Assembly (NCBI GenBank): GCA_964408805.1
Contig: CAYPAV010000001.1
Location: 310,001 to 374,000 of the forward strand
Length of the DNA stretch: 64,000 nucleotides
Reading direction: 5' to 3'
DNA from: CAYPAV01 sp964408805
GTDB taxonomy: Bacteria; Pseudomonadota; Alphaproteobacteria; UBA8366
This document shows positions 8,654 through 18,037 of this stretch, piece by piece. Under the pieces are notes generated by a model. It did no database searches. It was not told where the DNA came from and saw only the letters and a program-made list of their open reading frames with translations. The stretch's first letter is position 1; every line of letters begins with the position of its first letter. Position numbers and translations under genes: made by a program.

Positions 8654-9082
8654 GTGACCGAACCGGACCGAGTTGAGAAACTGTGTCTCGCGAAGGGGCT
8701 CAAGATGACCGGGCAACGTCGAGTCATCGCCCGAGTACTGTCCGAATCAACCGACCATCCGGATGTCGAACTGCTCTATCGTCGCGCGACCGAGATTGAT
8801 CCCCGAATCAGCATCGCCACGGTCTATCGCACGGTCCGGCTCTTCGAGGAAGCAAGTATCCTCGAGCGCCACGACTTCGGCGAAGGCCGCGCGCGTTACG
8901 AAGAGATGCAAGAGAGTCACCATGATCACCTGATCAACGTGGAGACGGGAGAGGTCATCGAATTTCAGAACAGCGAGATCGAGGAGCTCCAGAGAGAGGT
9001 CGCGAGGAGCCTAGGCTACCAGCTGATCGATCATCGCCTGGAACTTTACGCCGTCCCGCTCGAAAAGAAAGAAGAGCCATAG
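8654..9082 (+). CDS. fur: Fur/Mur family metal-dependent transcriptional regulator
   Basis: 142 residues with a GTG start. The winged helix covers LKMTGQRRVIARVLSESTDH to ISIATVYRTVRLFEEASIL. The dimerisation/metal domain contains ESHHDHLINVETGEVIEFQN and ends HRLELYAVPL. The C-terminal Cys clusters found in gammaproteobacterial Fur are absent, as in alphaproteobacterial Fur/Mur, which may sense manganese more than iron. A second Fur-superfamily gene, irr, lies at 50926-51348 and is clearly distinct. It is followed closely by plsC (10-base gap). Confidence 0.88.
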   Translation: MTEPDRVEKLCLAKGLKMTGQRRVIARVLSESTDHPDVELLYRRATEIDPRISIATVYRTVRLFEEASILERHDFGEGRARYEEMQESHHDHLINVETGEVIEFQNSEIEELQREVARSLGYQLIDHRLELYAVPLEKKEEP

Positions 9083-9092
9083 AATATCCATC

Positions 9093-9890
9093 ATGATGCG
9101 GTCGCCCATTCTCGCATGCCTACGCGCGGCGCAGCTTCTGGTCGCGGTGCCAGCGATCATTCTCGTTCAACGTCCGGCGATGGCGCTCCGGCTTGATCTT
9201 GCCGACCGGTTGCCGCACTGGTGGCTTGGCATCTGCCGCCGGATTCTCGGGATCGATGCGGTCGTCCATGGCCGGGACATCGTCGAGGGGCCGGCGCTCT
9301 TCGTCACCAACCATATTTCGTACCTTGATATTAGTGTGCTCGGCTCGGTGATAAATGCGAGTTTCGTGGCGCGCGCCGATCTCCGCGACTGGCCGGTCTT
9401 CGGCTATCTTTCGACATTGCAACGGACTGAATTTGTCGATCGTCGTCCGCGCTTCGCGTTTCAACAGATGGATGCCATTCGGGCGCGGCTGTCGGCCGGT
9501 GATCGGCTGATCCTTTTTCCCGAAGGCACGTCGAGCGACGGCAACAACGTGCTGCCGTTCAAGAGCACGCTCTTCGGTGTTGCGGAAGCGGAGTTCGCGG
9601 CGGCGAAGGTGCCGGTGCAGCCGATCTCGATCGCCTATACGCGGCTCGACGGATTTCCGCTCGGCCGGCTATTGAGGCCGCTCTTCGCTTGGTACGGCGA
9701 TATGACGTTCGCGGCGCATCTGTGGCGCCATATGGGATTTGGCCGGTTGCAGGTGGATATCGTCGTCCATGAACCGGTGACAAGCGATCAGTTCGGCTCT
9801 CGCAAGGCGCTGGCGCGTCATTGCGAGGCCGTGGTGACGCGCGGCTTTTCCGATTTGATGGCGGGCCGCCTGCCGGTGACCGCCGCTTGA
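9093..9890 (+). CDS. plsC: 1-acyl-sn-glycerol-3-phosphate acyltransferase (PlsC family)
   Basis: 265 residues. It carries the HX4D motif as NHISYLD (His74, Asp79), the arginine-bearing motif near ADLRDWPVFGYLS, and FPEGTSSDG as motif III. PlsC acylates lysophosphatidic acid to phosphatidic acid at the inner membrane. A hydrophobic N-terminal stretch (about 8-28) probably anchors it. Relatives in alphaproteobacteria include OlsA (ornithine lipid synthesis), so the acyl acceptor is not certain. It follows fur by 10 bases and precedes miaB by 122 bases. Confidence 0.88.
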   Translation: MMRSPILACLRAAQLLVAVPAIILVQRPAMALRLDLADRLPHWWLGICRRILGIDAVVHGRDIVEGPALFVTNHISYLDISVLGSVINASFVARADLRDWPVFGYLSTLQRTEFVDRRPRFAFQQMDAIRARLSAGDRLILFPEGTSSDGNNVLPFKSTLFGVAEAEFAAAKVPVQPISIAYTRLDGFPLGRLLRPLFAWYGDMTFAAHLWRHMGFGRLQVDIVVHEPVTSDQFGSRKALARHCEAVVTRGFSDLMAGRLPVTAA

Positions 9891-10012
9891 AAGCGGGGGT
9901 GGTCCGGTGTTAGGCTTTGGGAGCAACATGTGGAAACCTCTGGCGTTGATCGCTTTTTTGCATTGATGGACGAGAGAGTAAGCCCCACCGTCGAGACCGT
10001 GAGAGTCTGACG

Positions 10013-11401
10013 TTGGGCAAGAAGCTCTTTATCAAGACATTCGGCTGCCAAATGAACGTCTACGACTCCGCGCGTATGGCGGACGTCCTGGCAACATTGG
10101 AATTCGCCCCGGTCGATGCGGCCGAGGACGCCGATATGATCCTGCTCAATACCTGCCATATCCGAGAGAAGGCGGCCGAAAAGGTCTATTCCGAGCTGGG
10201 CCGCTTGCGGCGCTTGAAGGAACGGAAACGCCATGACGGCGGTCGCATGCTGATCGCGGTCGCCGGCTGCGTCGCGCAGGCGGAAGGCGAGGAAATCCTG
10301 TCGCGCGCGCCCTGTGTCGATATCGTGCTGGGTCCGCAAACCTATCATCGGCTGGCCGAGATGGTGGAGGACGTGACGGCGGACGAAACCAGGCGGATCG
10401 TCGACCTGGAATTTCCCGTCGGCGACAAGTTCGACCACTTGCCCGAGGAGGCCGCGGCACAAGGGGTCTCCGCTTTTCTCACCATTCAAGAGGGGTGCGA
10501 TCGCTTCTGCACCTTCTGCGTCGTTCCCTATACCAGAGGCGCCGAACAATCGCGCGATGTGGCGGCGATCGAAGCCGAGGCGAGGAGGCTCATCGCCGCC
10601 GGCAGCCGCGAAATCACGCTTCTCGGCCAAAACGTCAACGCCTATCACGGTATTGGGCCCGACCGCGCCGAATGGGGGCTCGGCCGCTTGATCCGCCGAA
10701 TTGCCGAGATCGACGGGCTCGAGCGGATCCGCTATACGACGAGCCATCCGCGGGATATGGACGATGAACTGATCGCGGCCCATCGCGATATCCCGCGGCT
10801 GATGCCGTTTCTGCATCTGCCCGTCCAATCGGGATCGGATCGGATCCTGGCGGCGATGAACCGCCGTCATACGGCGGATGACTACCGTCGGCTGGTTGAC
10901 CGCCTGCGCGCCGCGCGGCCGGATCTGACGCTCTCGTCGGATTTCATCGTCGGATTTCCGGGGGAAACCGATGCTGACTTTTCGGCGACTCTCGGCTTGA
11001 TCAACGACATCGGATTCAGCCAGGCCTTTTCCTTCAAATATAGCCCGCGTCCAGGGACTCCCGCGGCTGATGCCGCCGATCAGGTGCCGGACCCGGTCCG
11101 CCAGGCACGCCTCGACGGTCTGCAGCAGTTGATCAGAGCCCAGCAGGCAGCGTTCAACCATACCCAGCTGGACCGCGTTCTACCGGTTCTTCTCGAGGGA
11201 AAAGGCCGCGAAACCGGCCAATTGGTCGGTCGAACGCCTTTCCTGCAACCGGTCCATCTCGCCGCGCCGCCACATCGCATCGGCGAGATCGCGATGACGA
11301 GAATCGTCGAGGTGTTCGCCAATAGTCTGCGTGGCGAGGTCGTACCCGCCGCCAAGGCCGGGCGGTATCGTCCCGAAACCGAAGAGGGGATCCGCGCGTG
11401 A
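10013..11401 (+). CDS. miaB: tRNA-2-methylthio-N6-dimethylallyladenosine synthase MiaB
   Basis: 462 residues with a TTG start (MGKKLFIKTFGCQMNVYD). Three N-terminal Cys (GCQMN, NTCHIRE, AGCVAQ) ligate the auxiliary [4Fe-4S] cluster. The radical-SAM triad is C162-x3-C166-x2-C169 in CDRFCTFC. A TRAM domain occupies about residues 380-450. MiaB adds the methylthio group to i6A37 of tRNAs. The upstream frame contains no ATG or GTG that looks better. The stop overlaps the phoH start (GTGA). Confidence 0.95.
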   Translation: MGKKLFIKTFGCQMNVYDSARMADVLATLEFAPVDAAEDADMILLNTCHIREKAAEKVYSELGRLRRLKERKRHDGGRMLIAVAGCVAQAEGEEILSRAPCVDIVLGPQTYHRLAEMVEDVTADETRRIVDLEFPVGDKFDHLPEEAAAQGVSAFLTIQEGCDRFCTFCVVPYTRGAEQSRDVAAIEAEARRLIAAGSREITLLGQNVNAYHGIGPDRAEWGLGRLIRRIAEIDGLERIRYTTSHPRDMDDELIAAHRDIPRLMPFLHLPVQSGSDRILAAMNRRHTADDYRRLVDRLRAARPDLTLSSDFIVGFPGETDADFSATLGLINDIGFSQAFSFKYSPRPGTPAADAADQVPDPVRQARLDGLQQLIRAQQAAFNHTQLDRVLPVLLEGKGRETGQLVGRTPFLQPVHLAAPPHRIGEIAMTRIVEVFANSLRGEVVPAAKAGRYRPETEEGIRA

Positions 11402-12384
11402 GTTCCGATGCTCAAATCAACGACGATTCCGCCTTACATGTGAATTTCGAGGACAATCGTTTGCTCTCCCTGCTTTATGGCGAGCATGACAAGCATCTGA
11501 CACAGATCGAGAATCGGCTTGGTGTCTCCTTGATCAGTCGCGGCAATCACCTTGCGATCACCGGGCCGCCGGATTCCGCTGCGGTGGCGCGGTCGGCATT
11601 GAACGCGCTCTACCGAAAACTATCGCAAGGCGATCCCGTCGACTCCGCCGAGGTCGATGCCGCGGTCCGAATGGCAAGCGGCGGATTTGATCTTTCGAGC
11701 GACGAGCAACCGGCGATCCAGACCCGGCGGAAGCGCATCACCGGGCGCTCGCCGGCGCAGGCACGTTATATAGAGGCGATGGCGCAGTACGATCTGGTGT
11801 TCGGATTGGGGCCGGCGGGAACCGGAAAGACCTATCTTGCGGTTTGTTCGGCGGTTGCCATGTTGATCGCCGGCACCTTCGAAAAAATCGTGCTTTCGCG
11901 GCCCGCCGTCGAGGCCGGGGAGCGTCTGGGATTCTTGCCCGGCGACATGCGCGAAAAGGTCGACCCCTACCTTCGTCCTCTCTATGACGCACTCTATGAC
12001 ACGCTGTCGGTCGAGCAGGTGATGCGGCGAATGGATTCGGGCGACATCGAGGTGGCGCCGCTCGCTTTCATGCGCGGTCGAACCCTCTCGAACGCCTTCG
12101 TCATCCTCGACGAGGCGCAAAACACCTCGCCGATGCAGATGAAGATGTTTTTGACCCGGCTCGGCGAAAACAGTCGGATGGTGGTCACTGGCGATCTGAG
12201 CCAGATCGATCTGGCACCCGGCGAACGCTCCGGCCTGCATGACGCGGTCGAGCTTCTCGGCAATGTCGAGGGCGCCCATTTCGTTCGCTTCACCGATGCC
12301 GATGTCGTCCGTCACGATTTGGTGACGCGTATCGTTCGCGCCTATGACGCGCGTGACGCGGGGCGCGGGAAGGACAAGAAATGA
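11398..12384 (+). CDS. PhoH-like ATPase (PhoL)
   Basis: 328 residues. An N-terminal KH-like/nucleic-acid-binding region (about 1-110) precedes a PhoH ATPase core with Walker A GPAGTGKT at 138-145 and Walker B FVILDEAQNTSPMQM. MVVTGDLSQID follows. PhoH/PhoL proteins are P-loop NTPases linked to RNA metabolism and ribosome maturation, and they typically sit upstream of ybeY as here. The GTG start overlaps the miaB stop by 4 bases, and the stop overlaps the ybeY ATG by 4 bases. This gives a translationally coupled series. Confidence 0.93.
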   Translation: MSSDAQINDDSALHVNFEDNRLLSLLYGEHDKHLTQIENRLGVSLISRGNHLAITGPPDSAAVARSALNALYRKLSQGDPVDSAEVDAAVRMASGGFDLSSDEQPAIQTRRKRITGRSPAQARYIEAMAQYDLVFGLGPAGTGKTYLAVCSAVAMLIAGTFEKIVLSRPAVEAGERLGFLPGDMREKVDPYLRPLYDALYDTLSVEQVMRRMDSGDIEVAPLAFMRGRTLSNAFVILDEAQNTSPMQMKMFLTRLGENSRMVVTGDLSQIDLAPGERSGLHDAVELLGNVEGAHFVRFTDADVVRHDLVTRIVRAYDARDAGRGKDKK

Positions 12385-12884
12385 CCGCCGGCGTGATGGT
12401 CGAAATCAGGATCGCGGGAGGTGATTGGAAGAGCGCCCTCGGCGATATCATGACGGTGGCCCGGCGGGCAGCCGAGGAGGCCTGGCGCGCGGCCGGCGAT
12501 AGTGCCGGCCCGGGTTCGGCCGAACTCAGCCTGGTCTTCGCGGATGATGCCTTCGTTGCCGAACTCAACGCCACCTATCGCGGAAAGTCGGAACCGACCA
12601 ACGTGCTTTCCTTCTCGCTTGATGCGGAACCCGAACCGGATCAGACGCGTCTTCTCGGGGATGTCGTCCTGGCCTTCGAGACGGTGCGCCGAGAGGCCAA
12701 GCGTGATGGGAAATCGCTTTCGGCGCATGTCAGCCACCTGGTGATCCATGGCATCTTGCATCTTCTCGGACATGATCATGAGAGCGCCGAAGAAGCGTCC
12801 GCCATGGAAGCGCTTGAAATAGGGGCGATGACGGAATTGGGTTTCGCGGATCCCTATGCGGCGATCCCGGATGCGGCGGAGTAA
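12381..12884 (+). CDS. ybeY: Endoribonuclease YbeY
   Basis: 167 residues. The zinc-binding signature H-x3-H-x5-H appears in HGILHLLGHDH. YbeY is needed for 16S rRNA 3' end maturation and ribosome quality control. The ATG overlaps the phoH TGA (ATGA). The preceding conserved part includes the NVLSF segment after EPT, typical of the family. It is followed by a CorC-type gene after 6 bases, the canonical phoH-ybeY-corC-lnt order. Confidence 0.95.
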   Translation: MTAGVMVEIRIAGGDWKSALGDIMTVARRAAEEAWRAAGDSAGPGSAELSLVFADDAFVAELNATYRGKSEPTNVLSFSLDAEPEPDQTRLLGDVVLAFETVRREAKRDGKSLSAHVSHLVIHGILHLLGHDHESAEEASAMEALEIGAMTELGFADPYAAIPDAAE

Positions 12885-12890
12885 GTGGAC

Positions 12891-13808
12891 ATGAGTGACG
12901 AGCAACCTTCCTCCGAAAGAGAATCCGTTCCGGCTCCAACGCCGGAAAAATCCCGACCGCCGGGGTTCATAAGGAATTTCGTGAAAAACCTGCGCAATGG
13001 CCGCAACGGCGATCCAACACTTCGCGAAACCTTCGAGGAGATTATCGAACAGCATGAGGAGAACGACTCGTCGGTCGATCCGACTGCGAGGGCGATGATC
13101 GACAAGGTGTTGACGGTAGGTGCGCTCACCGTTTCGGACGTGCGCATCCCGCGGGCCGACATCATTGCCGTCGAGGAAACCATCGAGCGCGATGCTCTCG
13201 TCAATCTGATGGCGGCGGAAGCGCATTCGCGCATGCCGGTCTACCGCGAGACGCTCGACGAGGTGATCGGCATGGTCCACATCAAGGATGTTCTGGCGTC
13301 GCTCGCGGCCGGCGAGACCTTCGACATTCGCAAGCTCATGAGAAAGATTCTTTTCGTGACCGGGAGCATGCGCGTGCTCGACCTGCTGCTGCAGATGCGC
13401 CTCGACCGGACGCATATGGCGATGGTCGTCGACGAATATGGCGGCATCGACGGGATCACGACGATCGAGGATCTGGTCGAACAGATCGTCGGCGAGATCG
13501 AGGACGAGCACGATGTGGATGAAGGGCCGATGATCTCGGAGGCGAGCAATGGGGCGCTGGTGGTCGACGCCAGACTGACCCTGGATGATTTCGAGACCGA
13601 TGTGTCCGCCTTTCTGACCGATGAGGAACGGGAAGAGGATACCTATACGATCGGTGGCCTGGTCTTCGCCCTTGCCGGACGGGTGCCCACGAGGGGCGAG
13701 GTCATACGACACGATTCTTCCGGTCTCGAATTTGAAATACTGGACGCCGACGCCCGGCGGATCCGCCGGGTTCGCGTTTGTAATCTCCCAACGTCGGTCA
13801 ATGGCTGA
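12891..13808 (+). CDS. CorC/HlyC-type CBS-domain protein (YbeX)
   Basis: 305 residues. Two CBS domains (about residues 75-195; DVRIPRADIIAVEE and MAMVVDEYGGIDGITTIEDL) are followed by a CorC_HlyC transporter-associated domain (about 210-295). No membrane spans are present, unlike longer hemolysin-C relatives. Members (CorC/YbeX) are implicated in Mg2+/Co2+ efflux or ribosome-linked functions. I used ATG 12891; a GTG 6 bases upstream is in frame. The 3' end overlaps the lnt start by 8 bases. Confidence 0.9.
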   Translation: MSDEQPSSERESVPAPTPEKSRPPGFIRNFVKNLRNGRNGDPTLRETFEEIIEQHEENDSSVDPTARAMIDKVLTVGALTVSDVRIPRADIIAVEETIERDALVNLMAAEAHSRMPVYRETLDEVIGMVHIKDVLASLAAGETFDIRKLMRKILFVTGSMRVLDLLLQMRLDRTHMAMVVDEYGGIDGITTIEDLVEQIVGEIEDEHDVDEGPMISEASNGALVVDARLTLDDFETDVSAFLTDEEREEDTYTIGGLVFALAGRVPTRGEVIRHDSSGLEFEILDADARRIRRVRVCNLPTSVNG

Positions 13809-15396
13809 TCCGGCCGCGCCTTTCGGCGCGGTCTTCGCAAAAATTGAGGGCACCGCCGCGCGCGTCGCCGCGACAACCGGCTGGCGCCGCGCGCTGCTGG
13901 GCTTCGGGCTTGGCGCGGCGGCGACACTGGCGTTGCCGCCGTTGAATTTCCTACCCCTGGTTTATCTCGTTCTTCCGGGCTTGGTCTGGCTGGTTCCGGT
14001 CGGGGCCGGGAGGCGGGTCACCGCCTTTCTCGCCGGGTGGTGGTTCGGATTCGGTTATTACGTGATCGGGCTCTATTGGCTCGGCAACGCGTTGCTGACA
14101 TTCGCCGACAAGCATGCTTGGCTGCTTCCTTTCGCGAATCTGGGTCTTCCCGCCTTTCTGGCCTGTTTCACGGGTGCCGCGACGCTGGCCGCAGGTTTTT
14201 TCGCGGGGACGGTGCGACGCGCGATCGCGCTGGCGCTGGCGCTCGCCGTTATGGATTGGCTGCGCGGCCATGTGCTTACCGGGTTTCCCTGGAATTTGTT
14301 CGGCCATGCCTGGGCGGGGCACGATGCATTGATCCAAGCCGGCGCCCTCGTTGGTGTCTATGGTCTCGGTTTGGCGGCCCTTCTGTCGGCGGCCCTGCCG
14401 GCGGGGTTGATCGAAGGATCAAGGCGGGCCCGCCTGGTGGCGGCCGCCATCGGATTCTCGATCTTGGCCGGGGTTTGGATCGGCGGAAGCCTCCGCCTTG
14501 CGGGCGCCCGCGACGAGAGGGTCGCGAATGTCGGCCTTCGACTGGTGCAAGCCAATATTCCCCAGCGCGAGAAATGGCGGCGCGAGCTGCGCGATCGGAA
14601 TCTGGGACTGCATTATCGCTTGAGTCTCGCCGACCGCCCGGCATGGGTGACCCACGTTATCTGGCCCGAAATGGCGGCGACGCTTTATCTTGAGGAATCG
14701 GGTGCCGCGCGACGGGCCTTCGCGCCCGCGGTGCCGCGGGGGGGTGCCTTGATCACCGGCACGCCGCGCCGGCGAAAATCGCCCCGCCAAGTCCACAACT
14801 CGATTGTTGCCCTCGACGGTCAAGGGGAGGTGATCGCGACCTACGACAAGGCCCATCTTGTACCCTTCGGCGAATACGTGCCGCTTGCCGAGCTACTGCC
14901 GATCGGGATCATTTCGGGTGGGCCGGCCGGTTATACACCGGGCGCCGGGCGTCGCACGCTTCGCCTTCCGGGCCTGCCGCCGCTGAGCCCGCTGATCTGC
15001 TATGAAGTGATCTTTCCGGGCGCGGTCGTGGACCCGCGGGACCGGCCGTCCCTGCTTCTCAATCTGACAAACGATGCCTGGTATGGGCTCTCCGCCGGGC
15101 CATATCAGCACCTGGCCATTGCCCGCCTTCGGGCGGTGGAGGAAGGCCTGCCTCTGGTTCGGTCCGCTTATACCGGTATTTCGGCGGTGGTCGACGGGTA
15201 TGGCCGGGTGACCGCGCGATTGGGGTTGAACGAACGGGGTTTTCTCGACGTGCGATTGCCGGCCGCGCTCGATCCCGCGCCGCTTTATGGGCGCCATGGA
15301 GACCTATTGTTTCTGTTTTTGGCAATACTGTCGGGAATCGCTCTCCGGATTCGCGTCGGGACCGATATCGCTTCGAGGGACGGTACAAATTCTTGA
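13801..15396 (+). CDS. lnt: Apolipoprotein N-acyltransferase
   Basis: 531 residues. The N-terminal half has about six to seven membrane spans. The periplasmic nitrilase-type domain holds the Glu of IWPEMA, the Lys of YDKAHLVPFGEYVP and the Cys of LICYEVIFPG as catalytic triad, followed by LTNDAWYGLSAGPYQH. Lnt adds the third acyl chain to the N-terminal Cys of lipoproteins. The frame stays open upstream, but the first sensible start is ATG 13801, overlapping corC by 8 bases. It ends the coupled miaB-lnt series. Confidence 0.95.
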   Translation: MADPAAPFGAVFAKIEGTAARVAATTGWRRALLGFGLGAAATLALPPLNFLPLVYLVLPGLVWLVPVGAGRRVTAFLAGWWFGFGYYVIGLYWLGNALLTFADKHAWLLPFANLGLPAFLACFTGAATLAAGFFAGTVRRAIALALALAVMDWLRGHVLTGFPWNLFGHAWAGHDALIQAGALVGVYGLGLAALLSAALPAGLIEGSRRARLVAAAIGFSILAGVWIGGSLRLAGARDERVANVGLRLVQANIPQREKWRRELRDRNLGLHYRLSLADRPAWVTHVIWPEMAATLYLEESGAARRAFAPAVPRGGALITGTPRRRKSPRQVHNSIVALDGQGEVIATYDKAHLVPFGEYVPLAELLPIGIISGGPAGYTPGAGRRTLRLPGLPPLSPLICYEVIFPGAVVDPRDRPSLLLNLTNDAWYGLSAGPYQHLAIARLRAVEEGLPLVRSAYTGISAVVDGYGRVTARLGLNERGFLDVRLPAALDPAPLYGRHGDLLFLFLAILSGIALRIRVGTDIASRDGTNS

Positions 15397-15423
15397 CAGT
15401 ACCGGACGATGGTGGATTATTAA
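15393..15423 (+). promoter_or_regulatory. Possible sigma70-type promoter for the XRE gene
   Basis: A perfect -35 hexamer TTGACA (15393-15398) overlaps the lnt stop. An AT-rich -10 candidate, ATTATT (17-base spacing) or TATTAA (19-base spacing), lies at 15416-15423. The surrounding 83-base gap before the XRE start is AT-rich. The -35 match is good, but the -10 match and spacing are mediocre. Confidence 0.35.
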
Positions 15424-15479
15424 AAATTGTGTTAGATTACACCAAAATTAACCGCAATCCTTCACAAAGGGTCGATTGA

Positions 15480-15941
15480 ATGGCAGCGCGCCCTGGGCGA
15501 AAACCTTCCGCTGGTCGAACCGGTATCCCGAACCCGGTCGACATTCACGTGGGCAGCCGTGTGCGGTTGCGGCGGACTCTCCTGGGCTTGAGCCAGGAGA
15601 AGTTGGGCGATGCGTTGGGCCTGACCTTCCAGCAGGTGCAGAAATACGAGCGGGGGGCCAACCGGGTCGGTGCCAGCCGATTGTTCGACCTCTCGCGGGT
15701 CCTTGATGTCCCGGTCTCGTTCTTTTTCGACGACATGGACGCGAGCACGGCGGAACAGGCACCGCGGCTGCGCGTCGGCCTCTCGGAAGTCCCGGCCGAC
15801 TCATACGTGCCCGACCCTTTGGCCAAGCGCGAGACCTTGGAACTGGTACGCGCCTACTATCGAATCACCGATCCCGGTGTTCGGAAGCGGTTGTTCGAGC
15901 TTGCGAAATCGCTTGCCAGCGCGACCGACGGCGAGGATTGA
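15480..15941 (+). CDS. XRE-family transcriptional regulator
   Basis: 153 residues. A Cro/CI-type helix-turn-helix spans about 20-78 (VGSRVRLRRTLLGLSQEKLG, TFQQVQKYERGANRVGASRL). A C-terminal region follows with ETLELVRAYYRITDPGVRKR, typical of a widespread alphaproteobacterial XRE group without a ligand domain I can name. It lies between lnt and metK. Its targets are unknown; adjacency to metK is only suggestive. Confidence 0.88.
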   Translation: MAARPGRKPSAGRTGIPNPVDIHVGSRVRLRRTLLGLSQEKLGDALGLTFQQVQKYERGANRVGASRLFDLSRVLDVPVSFFFDDMDASTAEQAPRLRVGLSEVPADSYVPDPLAKRETLELVRAYYRITDPGVRKRLFELAKSLASATDGED

Positions 15942-16070
15942 GTTTCAACGTTTTTCCCCGAGAAGACCGGCGATGATTCTTGACGGCGCGGATAAAGACG
16001 GCCATAAGATCGGCCGCCTCGAATGCCGCGCGCGCGGGGAATTCGAACAACTGTCATAGTGGGGTTGAAG

Positions 16071-17240
16071 TTGAGCAACGGGGATTTTCTTTTCACCAGC
16101 GAATCCGTTTCCGAAGGCCATCCGGACAAGATTTGCGATCGGATTTCCGATTCGGTGGTGGATGCCTATCTTGCCGCCGACGGCGAAGCCCGTGTCGCGG
16201 TCGAGACCCTGGCGACGACGAATCGCGTGGTCCTGGCGGGAGAAGTTCGTGGATCGGAGACGATCACCCACGAAACCCTGACGCAGCTTGCGCGCGATTG
16301 CGTGCGCGAGATCGGATATGAGCAGACCGGCTTTCACTGGCGCGAGATGGCGGTCGATTGCCACGTCCACGCGCAATCGGTGGATATCGCCCAAGGTGTC
16401 GATGCGGCGGGCAACAAGGACGAGGGGGCCGGTGATCAGGGGCTAATGTTCGGCTATGCGTGTCGCGAGACGCCGATCCTCATGCCGGCGCCGATCCACT
16501 ACTGTCACGGCATCCTGAAAAGCATGGCGACGGCGCGGCACGCGGGCGGAATGCCGGGCATCGGCCCGGATTCGAAAAGCCAGCTAACCGTTTTGTACGA
16601 AAACGGCATGCCCGTGCGGACGACCTCGGTCGTGGTCTCCACCCAGCATGCCGAGGAAATGAGCCAGGAAGAGGTCCGTGAATGCGTTCGTCCCCACGTC
16701 GAATCGGTGTTGCCGGACGGCTGGATGTGCGAAGAGGCGGAATTTTACGTCAACCCGACCGGCCGGTTCGTGATCGGCGGTCCCGACGGCGATACCGGCC
16801 TGACCGGACGAAAGATCATTGTCGATACCTATGGCGGTTCGTCGCCCCACGGCGGCGGTGCTTTTTCGGGTAAGGATCCGAGCAAGGTCGATCGCTCCGC
16901 CGCCTATGCGGCGAGATACGTCGCGAAGAACGTCGTGGCCGCGGATTTGGCGGATAAATGCGTCCTACAAATCGCTTACGCGATCGGTGTTTCGAAGCCG
17001 CTTTCGGTCTATGTCGATACGATGGGTACCGGCCGGATCGACGACGGCAAACTATCCGGCGCCATCCAAGAGGCGATGGATTTAAGCCCCGGCGGTATTC
17101 GCCGGCATCTGAACCTCGGCCGGGCGATTTACCGGCGCACCTCCGCCTACGGACATTTCGGGCGAGATCCGGAATCCGACGGCGGGTTTTCCTGGGAAAA
17201 AACCGATCTGGTCGAGGCCTTGAAGGCCGCGCTGACTTAA
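16071..17240 (+). CDS. metK: S-adenosylmethionine synthetase
   Basis: 389 residues from the TTG at 16071 (MSNGDFLFTSESVSEGHPDK). MetK condenses ATP and methionine to SAM. Visible signatures are GHPDKICD, GAGDQGLMFGYA and the glycine-rich GGSSPHGGGAFSGKD active-site loop. In-frame ATG 16023, GTG 16059 and TTG 16065 lie upstream. I prefer TTG 16071 because GTGGGG ends 6 bases before it and homologues start here. The 129-base gap after the XRE gene could hold a leader, but I could not recognise a SAM riboswitch. Confidence 0.94.
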   Translation: MSNGDFLFTSESVSEGHPDKICDRISDSVVDAYLAADGEARVAVETLATTNRVVLAGEVRGSETITHETLTQLARDCVREIGYEQTGFHWREMAVDCHVHAQSVDIAQGVDAAGNKDEGAGDQGLMFGYACRETPILMPAPIHYCHGILKSMATARHAGGMPGIGPDSKSQLTVLYENGMPVRTTSVVVSTQHAEEMSQEEVRECVRPHVESVLPDGWMCEEAEFYVNPTGRFVIGGPDGDTGLTGRKIIVDTYGGSSPHGGGAFSGKDPSKVDRSAAYAARYVAKNVVAADLADKCVLQIAYAIGVSKPLSVYVDTMGTGRIDDGKLSGAIQEAMDLSPGGIRRHLNLGRAIYRRTSAYGHFGRDPESDGGFSWEKTDLVEALKAALT

Positions 17241-17265
17241 CTCGTCGGGAATGTCGGGAGGCCGA

Positions 17266-18000
17266 ATGTCACATGAACCTCCCCTTCGTGTTTACGGCCG
17301 GCGGCGGGGCCGGAGATTGCGCGTCGGTCGGGCGAGGTTGCTGGCGGAGTTGCTGCCGCGACTGGAAATTCCGGAAGCGCCCGAACCGGTGGATCCAGCG
17401 GCTCTATTCGACGATCCGATTGACGGTCTCTGGCTCGAGATCGGATTTGGGGCGGGCGAGCATATGGTTGCCCAAGCCGCCGCGCATCCGACCACGGGCA
17501 TGATCGGTTGCGAACCCTTCATCAATGGCGTGGCGCGAGCGCTGGTCGATATCGATTCGCGGACTTTACGGAATGTCCGGCTTTTTCCCGGCGATGCGCG
17601 AATGCTTCTGCCGCGGCTGCCGGACGCTTCCGTCGATCGCGTCTTTCTGCTGTTTCCCGATCCCTGGCCGAAGCGCCGGCATCGGGATCGCCGTTTCGTC
17701 AACCAGGCTCCGCTCGACGAACTCTCCCGGGTGATGCGGGATCACGGCATTCTGCGAATAGCGAGCGATGAAATGGGTTATATCCGTTGGACGCTCCGCT
17801 GGCTGCAAGGGCATCGGGCGTTCGCCTGGACGGCGCGACGGCCGTCGGATTGGCGGGAACGACCCGCGGACTGGCCGCCCACGAGATACGAGGCGAAGGC
17901 CCGCGCCCAGGGCCGAATTCCGGCGTTTCTCGAATTCCGCCGTCTTCCGCGAGCGGAGATCATGGCGGACCCGCAAAAATCCCTTGTTCGAGACTCCTAA
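17266..18000 (+). CDS. trmB: tRNA (guanine-N7-)-methyltransferase
   Basis: 244 residues, class I SAM methyltransferase. The SAM-binding motif is LWLEIGFGAGEHMVAQAA, followed by GCEPFINGVA and VFLLFPDPWPKRRHRDRRFV, diagnostic of TrmB, which methylates G46 of tRNA. ATG 17266 follows GGGAGG at suitable distance; an earlier in-frame ATG at 17251 is out-competed. It lies 25 bases after metK, the supplier of its cofactor, and is probably co-transcribed with it. Confidence 0.94.
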   Translation: MSHEPPLRVYGRRRGRRLRVGRARLLAELLPRLEIPEAPEPVDPAALFDDPIDGLWLEIGFGAGEHMVAQAAAHPTTGMIGCEPFINGVARALVDIDSRTLRNVRLFPGDARMLLPRLPDASVDRVFLLFPDPWPKRRHRDRRFVNQAPLDELSRVMRDHGILRIASDEMGYIRWTLRWLQGHRAFAWTARRPSDWRERPADWPPTRYEAKARAQGRIPAFLEFRRLPRAEIMADPQKSLVRDS

Positions 18001-18037
18001 ATCACTTACATATCCGGAAAAGAAGTCCCATATGGCT

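Noticed and set aside
15942..16070. SAM-responsive riboswitch in the metK leader
   Set aside because: The position is plausible but I could not match the sequence to SAM-II, SAM/SAH or SAM-V elements by eye. An Infernal search of 15942-16090 would decide.
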